Of a stretch of DNA of 10,271 nucleotides, positions 1-6,270 are shown in pieces. The stretch covers positions 1 to 10,271 of the forward strand of contig JACZYK010000069.1 in assembly GCA_022571135.1 (NCBI GenBank). Direction: 5' to 3'. The position numbers and the translations under genes were made by a program. The stretch is from Bacteroidota bacterium. GTDB lineage: Bacteria; Bacteroidota; Rhodothermia; Rhodothermales; UBA10348. The notes under the pieces were generated by a model. That model saw only the letters and a list, made by a program, of their open reading frames with translations, was not told the DNA's origin and did no database searches. Positions within the stretch are counted from its first letter, which is position 1, and every line of letters begins with the position of its first letter.

Positions 1-140
1 CGAATACCTTCACGTTCGCGCAGTACCTGCTCCAGTTGCAGCGCAGTGGCAGCTTTGGCGCAGATCACCAGCACTTTCTGAGAGCGATGGCTGGTCAGGT
101 AGCCCATCAGCCACTCAACGCGCGGATCGAAGTTCCACCA
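1..140 (-). other. rapA: Foreign segment: fragment of E. coli RapA (HepA), probable chimeric join or contamination
   Basis: Read on the minus strand in the ccmC frame, the codons from about 138 down to 1 give [20 protein letters not shown], then [17 protein letters not shown], then VLREREGIR. From memory this equals E. coli RapA, the RNA-polymerase-associated SWI2/SNF2 ATPase, near the start of its helicase C-terminal domain. A soluble helicase segment cannot be the continuation of a six-helix membrane protein, and nothing here is membrane-like. The join falls where both proteins share a WW-x-(F/W)-D-x-R motif (about positions 120-140), so the exact breakpoint is ambiguous. Leucine codons in this part are mostly CTG, as in E. 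coli. An assembly chimera, amplification chimera or cloning-host contamination is the simplest reading. The recall was made without a database search. Confidence 0.8.
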
Positions 141-488
141 GACGTCCGTGCCCACGTACCACGTAAACCGCGCCCAGACGATACCCGTGACGAGTCCCAT
201 TACTCCGAACCAGGCGCCAACCCGCGCAGCCTGCATGGCCCGGATATCGCGGAACAGGTCTCCGGTCTGGAGTACCCAGTAAGAGTGATAGGCGGACACG
301 AAAAGTGCGGCCATCATCGTGAACCACATCGGTACGTGGAAATACAGATTCCGGGCCGTGTGTTCCAGAATGCTGATCTTGGGGATATCCAGGAGAAATG
401 CGACCAGGATGACCACGGTCAACCAGACCATCACGACGTTTCGAACGATGAAGTATCGGCGTATCCGAATTTTTGGATGATCCGTCAC
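1..488 (-). CDS. ccmC: Cytochrome c maturation protein CcmC, partial and chimeric at its 3' side
   Basis: CcmC is an integral membrane protein that handles heme for the chaperone CcmE during cytochrome c maturation. I translated this frame from GTG at 488. Residues 1-116 look like CcmC: a basic N-terminus, a membrane segment at about 18-36, a second at about 49-72 containing YFHVPMW (His51, matching the conserved external heme-ligand His of the family), and a third at about 90-106 ending in WARFTW. The tryptophan-rich heme-binding stretch then begins (WW at 117-118, followed by FDPR). Beyond this point the frame stays open but the protein is E. coli RapA (see the separate entry), so the rest of CcmC is missing. 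An AAGG lies 11 bases before the GTG. An ATG at 498 is in another frame. The gene follows ccmB by 96 bases on the same strand. The family call for the first 116 residues is firm, but the true C-terminus cannot be seen. Confidence 0.8.
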
Positions 489-584
489 GATGAAACATAC
501 CTTAATTGTTGCGTGCAAAGGATTTTACGCCGCATCTGACGGGGCTGCAAACCAATTGTCAGCGAAGCTTTCCGACGCATTAAT

Positions 585-1256
585 TCAATCGCTCCAGACA
601 TAATCGAAAAGCAGGAAAGAGGTCGTTATCACTACTCCGGCAAACCCCACCAATGTGGTCAGGTCGCCTTCCGCCCCGGCCCATCCGAGACCGCCTTCGA
701 GGGCGTGCCGGCAGGCGCTGACGACGGAGAGCAGGAGCGGGGTCAGAAGAGGAAACAGCAGAACGGGAAGAAGCGGCCCCTTGTTCGTCGTCCGGGCAAT
801 GATCGCCGAGAGCAGCGTCGTTGCGCCGGCCAGGCCGAGCGATCCCAGAATGAGCGTGGTCGTCAACAGGCCCATCCGCTCGATCTCCAGATCCAGCAAA
901 AACGTAAATACCGCCGCAGCGATCACGGTTACGATCAGCAGCAGACCATAATTGAACGCCAATTTGCCCGCGTAGACCTGAGACCCCTGTACGTTGAGCT
1001 GAAGGAGCAGTACCGTTCCACGCTCCTCTTCCGAAACGAAGGACCTTCCGAGACCAATGGACGCCGAGAACACGATTACAATCCACAAAAGGGCCGATTG
1101 CATTCTGGCGCCGATCGATTCCTGTCCGATCGCAAACGCCATGAGCAGAAGCGAGGAAAGCACGAACATGAGGAGCATGTTCACTGCGTATCTGCTCCTG
1201 AGTTCAAGCCTGACGTCCTTTTCGAAAACGGCCCAGGCGCCGTAGAGCCAGTTCAT
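585..1256 (-). CDS. ccmB: Heme exporter protein CcmB (cytochrome c maturation ABC permease)
   Basis: CcmB is the polytopic membrane subunit of the CcmAB(CD) ABC complex, which releases heme-loaded CcmE for cytochrome c maturation. The 223-residue product matches the usual family length of about 220. Six hydrophobic segments can be placed at about residues 24-44, 54-72, 100-121, 128-152, 160-181 and 200-220. The N-terminal FEKDVRLELRSRYAVN and the cytoplasmic FVSEEERGTVLLLQL after helix 2 are typical of CcmB, where the latter region contacts the CcmA ATPase. The ATG at 1256 has no Shine-Dalgarno sequence, like most genes here. murB ends 133 bases upstream and ccmC starts 96 bases downstream, all on the same strand. 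No ccmA is adjacent, so the ATPase must be encoded elsewhere. Another ABC-2 type permease is possible, but the ccmC neighbour makes CcmB very likely. Confidence 0.9.
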   Translation of the reverse strand: MNWLYGAWAVFEKDVRLELRSRYAVNMLLMFVLSSLLLMAFAIGQESIGARMQSALLWIVIVFSASIGLGRSFVSEEERGTVLLLQLNVQGSQVYAGKLAFNYGLLLIVTVIAAAVFTFLLDLEIERMGLLTTTLILGSLGLAGATTLLSAIIARTTNKGPLLPVLLFPLLTPLLLSVVSACRHALEGGLGWAGAEGDLTTLVGFAGVVITTSFLLFDYVWSD

Positions 1257-1285
1257 GAGCGATAGCGGTTATTCACACGAGGATA

Positions 1286-1303
1286 CCCCGTAGTTATGCG
1301 GGG
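1286..1303. other. Small inverted repeat in the murB-ccmB spacer
   Basis: CCCCG at 1286-1290 pairs perfectly with CGGGG at 1299-1303 across an 8-base loop, inside the 133-base murB-ccmB spacer. There is no T-run on either side, so it is not a convincing intrinsic terminator. It could be a minor RNA hairpin between the two reading frames, or chance. Nothing else recognisable lies in this spacer. Confidence 0.2.
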
Positions 1304-1389
1304 AGGAATCGTTCCGTCCGTGATGCGTTCCTTTTTGTCGGGTACGTTCAAATTCGAGGGTGGGAAGCTATGACCTGCTTCTTCACCAA

Positions 1390-2340
1390 TCAAAACTCGC
1401 CCACGAAGGAGATTTCAGGTTTCAGCGTGTATCCCTTCCTTTCCTCAACGGTCCGGATCACGAGTCGGATGAGTTCGCGAACATCCGAGGCCGTTGCTCC
1501 CGATCTATTTATCATGATGTTTGCGTGTCGACGTGTGATTTCCGCACCCCCGATGCGGGCGCCCTTCAGTCCGCATTCATCGATCAGGCGGCCCGCGCCG
1601 ATGCCGTCAATTTTCTTGAAGATTGATCCTGCGCTGGGCTCGCTCGCGAGCGGAGGGTGTTTCTCGCGCCGCCACGTCAGGTTTTCCTCTATGATCCTGC
1701 GTATGGCAGAGCCGTCTCCAGGTTCCAGCCGAAAAGCAGCAGAAAGGACGACGTCGCCCGATCGATGCAGAATGGATTGGTCGTAGCCGAATTCAAAATA
1801 GCACGGATCGACCGTCCTGCGTACGTTATCCGGTGTCAGAATATCTACCGACTCCAGCACTTCCTCTATAAACACGGTGCGTTCTCTTGCCGGTGCGGGA
1901 GAAAGAAAATGCAGGTTCTGCCATAAAGCTCCGCCGACGGTCGACGGTATTCCCGCATAGTGTTCGAGTCCGGAAAGTTCGGCATCGAGGGCGGCTTCGA
2001 TCATGTCCGGCCAGATGATCGCTCCGCTATCGGATGAAAGCAGCCGCGTTTTCCGGTCAATCCGAAATGATCGAGACGTGTTTCGGATGACCAGGCCTCT
2101 GATCCCCCGGTCCCCGACGAGAAGATTCGCGCCCAGTCCCAATAGAAAAAAAGGCACACCGGTTTCTCGCGCGGCGATAACGGCGGCGGCCAGTTCTTCG
2201 GCCGTTTCCGCCTCGTAGAAGAGGTCGGCAGGGCCGCCGATTCGAATCGTAGTGAAAGGCGCAAGCGAAACCCTGGTCCGGACCCTGGCCGTTCCCAACA
2301 CTTCAATGAGTTTTGCGATGTCGCCGTTCTTACCGGCCAT
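1390..2340 (-). CDS. murB: UDP-N-acetylenolpyruvoylglucosamine reductase (MurB)
   Basis: MurB is the cytoplasmic FAD enzyme that uses NADPH to reduce UDP-GlcNAc-enolpyruvate to UDP-MurNAc, the second committed step of peptidoglycan synthesis. The 316-residue product starts with the FAD-binding domain: TIRIGGPADL (31-40), the pyrophosphate-binding loop LLGLGANLLVGDRG (67-79) and GLEHYAGIPSTVGGALWQN (124-142). The substrate-binding domain holds YFEFGYDQS (181-189), PSAGSIFKK with the proton-donor Ser239, AGRLIDECGLKG (249-260), HANIMINRSGATA (272-284) and a C-terminal LKPEI with the expected catalytic Glu309. The layout fits the shorter type II MurB. The usual Arg of the YRxS motif is Asp here, and WQNLHF replaces the more common glycine/alanine-rich stretch. 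The ATG at 2340 gives a natural N-terminus and has no Shine-Dalgarno sequence. It is first in a minus-strand run with ccmB and ccmC. Confidence 0.95.
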   Translation of the reverse strand: MAGKNGDIAKLIEVLGTARVRTRVSLAPFTTIRIGGPADLFYEAETAEELAAAVIAARETGVPFFLLGLGANLLVGDRGIRGLVIRNTSRSFRIDRKTRLLSSDSGAIIWPDMIEAALDAELSGLEHYAGIPSTVGGALWQNLHFLSPAPARERTVFIEEVLESVDILTPDNVRRTVDPCYFEFGYDQSILHRSGDVVLSAAFRLEPGDGSAIRRIIEENLTWRREKHPPLASEPSAGSIFKKIDGIGAGRLIDECGLKGARIGGAEITRRHANIMINRSGATASDVRELIRLVIRTVEERKGYTLKPEISFVGEF

Positions 2341-2460
2341 GGCTTTATGCGATCGTGCCTCTCGGTGGAGGATCGAAAGCGCTCAAGAACGTTTTAGTAT
2401 GTAGATTGCGAACGACGATCGATCATCCGATCGGGCTGCATGATCGGGAACTGTGAATCG

Positions 2461-2480
2461 TCATCGAAACCGATGATTTT
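2461..2480 (+). terminator. Weak terminator-like or attenuator-like hairpin
   Basis: TCATCG (2461-2466) pairs with CGATGA (2471-2476) across the loop AAAC, and TTTT follows at 2477-2480. The stem is short and AT-containing, and the element lies about 85 bases before the SPFH start on the plus strand. It could act on a leader transcript or be chance; no gene ends here on the plus strand. Confidence 0.2.
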
Positions 2481-2554
2481 GGGCTCCGAGTCGGCAACAC
2501 GGATCGGATCGGCGCCGTTTATCCGAAATTAGTACTACTGAAAGATAGACCAGC

Positions 2555-2560
2555 AGGTGG
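2555..2560 (+). promoter_or_regulatory. Shine-Dalgarno-like site for the SPFH gene
   Basis: AGGTGG ends 4 bases before the ATG at 2565. It is the clearest ribosome-binding site in a window where most starts have none, and it supports this start for the membrane-anchored N-terminus. Confidence 0.45.
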
Positions 2561-2564
2561 CAAA

Positions 2565-3401
2565 ATGGCGGAAAATCAATATCCAAATATCACCAAAACA
2601 GCGATCAGGGTCGGGACCATAGCAATCATTTTTCTCGTTGTCGCGGCAATGGGAACCGGTTGCATGACTACCACGCTCAAATCCGGAGAGGGCGCCGTGA
2701 AATACAGTCCGTTCGGAGGAACCGACATGGATGCCCGGTTTACCGAAGGCATCAAGCTTCATGCTCCCTGGGTCGATCTGATTCGCTAGAACCTGCGCGT
2801 CCAGGAGAGGCTCGAAGGAATCACCGCGCTGTCTTCGAACGGCTTATCGATCGGTATGGATGCATCGGTGCGGTGGAGACCTAAAGCTGATGAGCTTGCG
2901 CTACTACATAAGGAAATCGGTCTGAATTATTATCAGAGAATCGTTCAGCCTGAACTGAGAAGCGCCATCCGCGAAATCGTGGCGCAGTTTACGCCTGAAG
3001 AGCTGTACTCCTCGAGAAGAATGGAACTGCAGGAGCTGATTGTGCAGCGGGTGAGAGAAGCTGTCGGGCAGCGCTATATCGAGATCGATGCGATCCTGAT
3101 CCGCGATATAAGGCTGCCGGATCAGATCCGCCAGGCGATCGAGAATAAACTGCAGGAGGAGCAGGAGGCCGAGCGATACGAGTTTACGATCATAAAGGAG
3201 CGCCTGGAAGCCCAGCGCAAGAAAATCGAGGCCGAAGGTGAGGCCGAATTTCAGCGAATCATCACTCAGAGTCTTACGGCGCAGTTCCTTCGATTCAAGG
3301 GAATAGAAGCGACGCTCAGCCTGGCGGAATCATCGAATACGAAGACCATCGTCATCGGAGGCGGCCAAGACGGGCTGCCCTTGATACTGGGTGGCAACTG
3401 A
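2565..3401 (+). pseudogene. SPFH/band-7 (prohibitin-like) membrane protein gene interrupted by one in-frame TAG
   Basis: The frame reads through 278 codons with a single amber stop at codon 75 (2787-2789). It is a normal prohibitin-family length if that codon is read. Residues 1-74 hold a short N-terminus, one membrane segment (about 15-31, ending AAMGTGC) and the beginning of the band-7 domain (SGEGAVKYSPFGGTD, HAPWVDLIR). After the stop the domain continues without a gap: NLRVQERLEGITALSSNGLS, then YYQRIVQPELRSAIREIVAQ, the prohibitin-type IRDIRLPDQIRQAIENKLQ, a charged helical region with EAEGEAEFQRI, and a C-terminal GGGQDGLPLILGG. An annotator could split it into 2565-2789 and 2856-3401, but the second piece lacks the membrane anchor. 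Bacterial SPFH proteins form oligomeric membrane scaffolds; the specific role here is unknown. The stop may be a real mutation, a sequencing error or a readthrough site. The MGMT-like gene follows after 50 bases. Confidence 0.85.
2787..2789 (+). other. In-frame amber codon splitting the SPFH gene
   Basis: The codons ATT CGC TAG AAC CTG CGC place TAG where prohibitin-like relatives usually carry an aromatic residue before N-x-R-V-Q. A single change from TAC or TAT (Tyr) would create it. Flanking codons stay in one frame for the whole gene and show no other damage, so the lesion is either recent, a base-call error, or read through. Confidence 0.85.
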
Positions 3402-3451
3402 TCCGAAGTGGGCCTGTTTACAGACCCTGACCACGGGCGGGGCTGGGTTTG

Positions 3452-3802
3452 ATGCCTTCAGAGGACGAAGCGACAAAAGAGAGAGACGATTTCTATACGC
3501 GGGTCTGGGCCGTTGTTGCCCGGATCCCGCTGGGGAACGTCACGACGTACGGACATATCGCTGCGTATCTCGGCGCCCGTCGATCGGCGCGGATGGTCGG
3601 CTGGGCGCTGAATGCAGCTTCCGGCATGCCGATCCCGTGCCACCGTGTGGTGAATCGCTACGGAGGGCTCAGCGGCAGCCATCACTTCGGAGGTCCGTTC
3701 ATCATGGAGGATCTGCTGCGCAGCGAGGAGGTCGAATTCGATGATGACGGGTGCGTCCGCATGAAAAGTCACCTCTGGATCCCGGAGGAAGAGACGGATT
3801 GA
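3452..3802 (+). CDS. MGMT/Ogt C-terminal-domain protein (alkyltransferase-like, active-site Cys retained)
   Basis: The 116-residue product is only the DNA-binding/active-site domain of O6-alkylguanine-DNA alkyltransferases. Visible features are FYTRVWAVVARIPLGNVTTYG (14-34; Tyr33 corresponds to the nucleotide-rotating Tyr), the arginine-finger region RSARMVGWAL (44-53) and PIPCHRVVNR (61-69 onward) with Cys63 in the acceptor position. The N-terminal domain of Ada/Ogt/MGMT is absent. The tail (LSGSHHFGGPFIMEDLLRSE) resembles the short alkyltransferase-like proteins of Bacteroidota, many of which lack the Cys. Those proteins bind alkylated bases and flag them for nucleotide excision repair; with Cys present, direct methyl transfer is possible. 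I chose the ATG at 3452; a TTG directly before it (3449) adds one residue. The gene follows the SPFH gene by 50 bases and converges on aroA. Confidence 0.85.
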   Translation: MPSEDEATKERDDFYTRVWAVVARIPLGNVTTYGHIAAYLGARRSARMVGWALNAASGMPIPCHRVVNRYGGLSGSHHFGGPFIMEDLLRSEEVEFDDDGCVRMKSHLWIPEEETD

Positions 3803-3825
3803 TCGCTCCATCGAAGGCCGTTTGA

Positions 3826-3842
3826 TTAGGGCGCGCGCCTAA
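3826..3842. terminator. Palindrome in the convergent spacer, possible bidirectional terminator
   Basis: A perfect 10-base palindrome GGCGCGCGCC (3830-3839) is flanked by TTAG on the left and TAA on the right, allowing a short GC-rich hairpin with one bulge. It sits in the 82-base spacer between the ends of the convergent MGMT-like and aroA genes, where a terminator is expected. There is no T-run on either side, so intrinsic termination is not well supported. Confidence 0.25.
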
Positions 3843-3884
3843 TACAGGCGGCAACAGGGCGCTTTCAGGTAGCGTTAACAGGCC

Positions 3885-5183
3885 CTACTCTCCGTAAGCT
3901 ATATTTGCCAGCACGTCCCAGAAGCCCGGGAAGGAAATGGAGGCACACGACGCGTTTTGAATGGTCGTTCTTCCAGACGAGGCGAGGCCCGCGATGGCCA
4001 TCGCCATCGCGATCCGGTGGTCGCCGAAACTGTCCACTGTCCCGCCGCGCAGCGAGCCGCCTTCGATGGAAAGTCCGTCTTCGTACTCCTTCACCCGTAT
4101 ACCGAGCGCTCTGAGGGACACGGCGATGGCGTGGAGGCGATCGGTTTCCTTGTGCCTGAGTTCTCCCGCGCCGCGAATTTCGGTCCGGCCTTCGGCGCAG
4201 GCTGCGGCGACCGACAGGATCGGTATTTCATCGATGATCCCCGCAATCGCATCTGAGTCGATCTCGATGCCTGACAGCTGCGATGAGAACACCGCCAGAT
4301 CCGCGATCGGCTCTCCCGCGACGGTGCGCTCTTCTTCGATGAAAATCCTGGCGCCCATGGCTCGCAGGATGTCGATCAGTCCGGATCTCGAAGGATTCAG
4401 ACCCACACGCGGCAGACGGATCGCGGAATCCTTCAGGATGGATCCTGCTACCAGAAAGAAGGCTGCCGCGGAAAAATCGCGCGGCACCGACCAGGTTCTC
4501 GCGCGGACGGACATCCCCCCCTGGACAGTGATCACACGATGATCCCCGAAGTCCACCGTAGTCAGTTCCAGCATACGCTCGGTGTGATCCCGGGACGGAG
4601 TCCGTTCGACTACCGACGTTTCACCTTCCGCATAAAGTCCAGCCAGGAGAACGCAGGATTTTACCTGGGCTGAGGCCACTGGAACGTCGTACCGGATACC
4701 ACGGAGGTTTCCGTTTCCTCGTATTCGGATGGGCGCATGAGAGTCCGTCAGTTCGACGACGGCACCCATTTCGGACAGAGGATTTGCGATACGAGCCATC
4801 GGCCGGGTCGAGAGCGATTCGTCGCCAATGAGAACGGACGGGAACGATTGCCCCGCCAGGATACCCGCCAGGAGTCGCATCGTGGTCCCCGAATTACCGC
4901 AATCCAGATCCGCATCCGGAGGTTTCAGTCCACGAAGTCCCCGGCCCTCGATGACGAGAATCTCGTCTTCATCGCGCATTTCCGCCCCGAGTGCCCTCAG
5001 ACAGGCGAGCGTAGATTGTGGATCTTTCGAATCGGGGTAGTTGACGATGCGACTGGTTCCGTCTCCGATCGCCGAAAAAAGTGCGCTCCGATGGGCGATG
5101 GATTTGTCCGGTGGAACGTCTATGATGCCAACGAGTGTAGACGCGGGACGAACGTGCGCCAGATCTTTTGATAAGTCCAACAT
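3885..5183 (-). CDS. aroA: 3-phosphoshikimate 1-carboxyvinyltransferase (EPSP synthase)
   Basis: The enzyme joins phosphoenolpyruvate to shikimate-3-phosphate in the sixth step of the shikimate pathway, in the cytoplasm. From the ATG at 5183 the product has 432 residues, the usual length. Motifs in order: VPPDKSIAHRSAL (23-35; substrate-binding Lys27), LDCGNSGTTMRLLAG (93-107; PEP-binding loop), GDESLSTRPMARI (120-132), SAQVKSCVLLAGL (171-183), SRDHTERML (197-205), PRDFSAAAFFLVA (234-246), IIDEIPILSVAAA (316-328; catalytic Asp318), RHKETDR (343-349; Glu346) and FGDHRIAMAMA (386-396). The GNSGTT and RPM sequences resemble the Gram-positive-like EPSP synthases more than E. coli AroA. A TTG at 5189 would add two residues. 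Neither start has a Shine-Dalgarno sequence, so the ATG is preferred. The add stop codon lies 10-16 bases upstream, so the two genes are probably co-transcribed. Confidence 0.96.
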   Translation of the reverse strand: MLDLSKDLAHVRPASTLVGIIDVPPDKSIAHRSALFSAIGDGTSRIVNYPDSKDPQSTLACLRALGAEMRDEDEILVIEGRGLRGLKPPDADLDCGNSGTTMRLLAGILAGQSFPSVLIGDESLSTRPMARIANPLSEMGAVVELTDSHAPIRIRGNGNLRGIRYDVPVASAQVKSCVLLAGLYAEGETSVVERTPSRDHTERMLELTTVDFGDHRVITVQGGMSVRARTWSVPRDFSAAAFFLVAGSILKDSAIRLPRVGLNPSRSGLIDILRAMGARIFIEEERTVAGEPIADLAVFSSQLSGIEIDSDAIAGIIDEIPILSVAAACAEGRTEIRGAGELRHKETDRLHAIAVSLRALGIRVKEYEDGLSIEGGSLRGGTVDSFGDHRIAMAMAIAGLASSGRTTIQNASCASISFPGFWDVLANIAYGE

Positions 5184-5199
5184 TATCAATTAGTTATAA

Positions 5200-6270
5200 T
5201 TACCATGCCGGCGTATCGCGGGTCGGCGGCATCGGGAATTCTGCGAGTGCGTCGCGCAGCTGTTGCTGGCGCTCTTCCCAGGGAATGAAGGCGTATCGAA
5301 ATCCGTTCAAGGCCGTTTCTCGCAAATGTCCGGCCGATATATTGCATCGTGTGTGAACCCGGTAGAGTTCTTCGGTCATACTCGTCCGGCTGAACAGACG
5401 GCTGTCCGTGTTTACCGTTACGGGGACTCCCGCTTCGACGAGGCCGTAGATCGGGTGGGTCTCGAAACTCTCGACGACTTTTGTCTGCACATTGCTCGTG
5501 GGACAGATTTCCAGGGGGATCTGATGATTGACCACGTATTGCAGGAGCTCCTCGTCCTGGAGTAGCGTGATACCATGGCCGATCCGGTGCGCTCCGCAGT
5601 AGAACAACGCCTGGCGAATGGACTCCGGTCCCCACGATTCTCCAGCGTGAATCGTGAGATTCAGCAAATGATTGCGCGCGTAATAAAAGGCTCCCAGGTG
5701 GGTTTTTGCAGGGTTTCCGGCTTCTCCACCTGCGAGATCGAAAGCAACCACGCCCCGGCCGTGGTATTCGACGGCGAGTTCCGCCTGTCTGAGCGAGGCG
5801 CTTTCGAACCGGTCCCTCAGTCCGCAAACGATCACGGCCGTACGGATATCGTAATCCTGCTCGGCGGCCCTGAGGCCCTGCAGGACGGCGTCGTTTACCT
5901 CTTCGAGAGTCAATCCCTCTTCCGTGTGCAGAATAGGCCCGTACCGGACCTCCAGATATCGAACGTTCTCCCGTGCAAAGTCCTCGGCCATCTCGTAGGC
6001 CACCCGATACAGCGAATTCTTCGATTGCATGAGTCGAATCGTGTAAGAGAACCACGTCAGGTATTCAGTCAGATCAGCCGAATCGTCGATCTTTAACAGT
6101 TCCTCGTGCAGTCCCTCCACCGTTTCGGAGGGTAGAATGTCCAACTTTTCCTGCGCTACCGCCAGATCGAGCATGGTTTCGAGGCGCATCGCCCCATCGA
6201 GGTGAGAGTGGAGCTCGGCTTTGGGCCAGGCCAGGATATCGTCGCGGGAAAGCTTGATTAGATCGGTCAT
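5200..6270 (-). CDS. add: Adenosine deaminase family protein
   Basis: This family hydrolytically deaminates adenosine or deoxyadenosine to inosine forms in purine salvage, using one Zn ion in a TIM barrel in the cytoplasm. The 356-residue product has full family length. Motifs: KAELHSHLDGAMR (17-29; Zn ligands His21 and His23), RYLEVRYGP (104-112), FDLAGGEAG (177-185; substrate-binding GGE), LTIHAGES (205-212; Zn ligand His208, catalytic Glu211), HRIGHG (228-233; His232), EICPTSNVQT (254-263) and VTVNTDSRLFSRTSMTEE (284-301; Zn ligand Asp289). The residue after the Zn-binding Asp is Ser290 instead of the second Asp of classical enzymes. The NTD-(N/S)-R-L form occurs in some bacterial lineages, so substrate preference is not certain; 6-aminodeoxyfutalosine and similar nucleosides are alternatives. 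It is the upstream gene of a pair with aroA and has no Shine-Dalgarno sequence. Confidence 0.92.
   Translation of the reverse strand: MTDLIKLSRDDILAWPKAELHSHLDGAMRLETMLDLAVAQEKLDILPSETVEGLHEELLKIDDSADLTEYLTWFSYTIRLMQSKNSLYRVAYEMAEDFARENVRYLEVRYGPILHTEEGLTLEEVNDAVLQGLRAAEQDYDIRTAVIVCGLRDRFESASLRQAELAVEYHGRGVVAFDLAGGEAGNPAKTHLGAFYYARNHLLNLTIHAGESWGPESIRQALFYCGAHRIGHGITLLQDEELLQYVVNHQIPLEICPTSNVQTKVVESFETHPIYGLVEAGVPVTVNTDSRLFSRTSMTEELYRVHTRCNISAGHLRETALNGFRYAFIPWEERQQQLRDALAEFPMPPTRDTPAW

Larger units (their letters stand above)
2341..2564. promoter_or_regulatory. Divergent intergenic region between murB and the SPFH gene
   Basis: These 224 bases separate the minus-strand murB start from the plus-strand SPFH start, so promoters for both directions should lie here. 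I could not place a convincing -35/-10 pair, nor the Bacteroidota TTTG / TAnnTTTG pair, on either strand. The stretch is unusually rich in GATC, with copies at 2351, 2371, 2417, 2421, 2429, 2442, 2502 and 2507. It holds one small hairpin at 2461-2476. The promoter role is inferred from gene orientation only. Confidence 0.4.

Noticed and set aside
115..498. 127-residue minus-strand frame starting at the ATG at 498
   Set aside because: It is a shifted frame. The adjacent frame starting GTG at 488 gives clear CcmC membrane segments and motifs, and this one does not.
36..539. 167-residue plus-strand open frame opposite ccmC
   Set aside because: Antisense to the recognised CcmC and RapA-like coding frame, with no domain and low-complexity charged composition.
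1340..1389. Promoter for ccmB on the minus strand (TTGAAC followed 17 bases later by ACGCAT)
   Set aside because: The -35-like hexamer is fair, but the -10 matches TATAAT at only two positions, so chance is likely.
5186..6055. 289-residue minus-strand open frame overlapping add
   Set aside because: Arg/Gly/Pro-rich shadow in another frame of the adenosine deaminase gene, whose own frame has all catalytic motifs.
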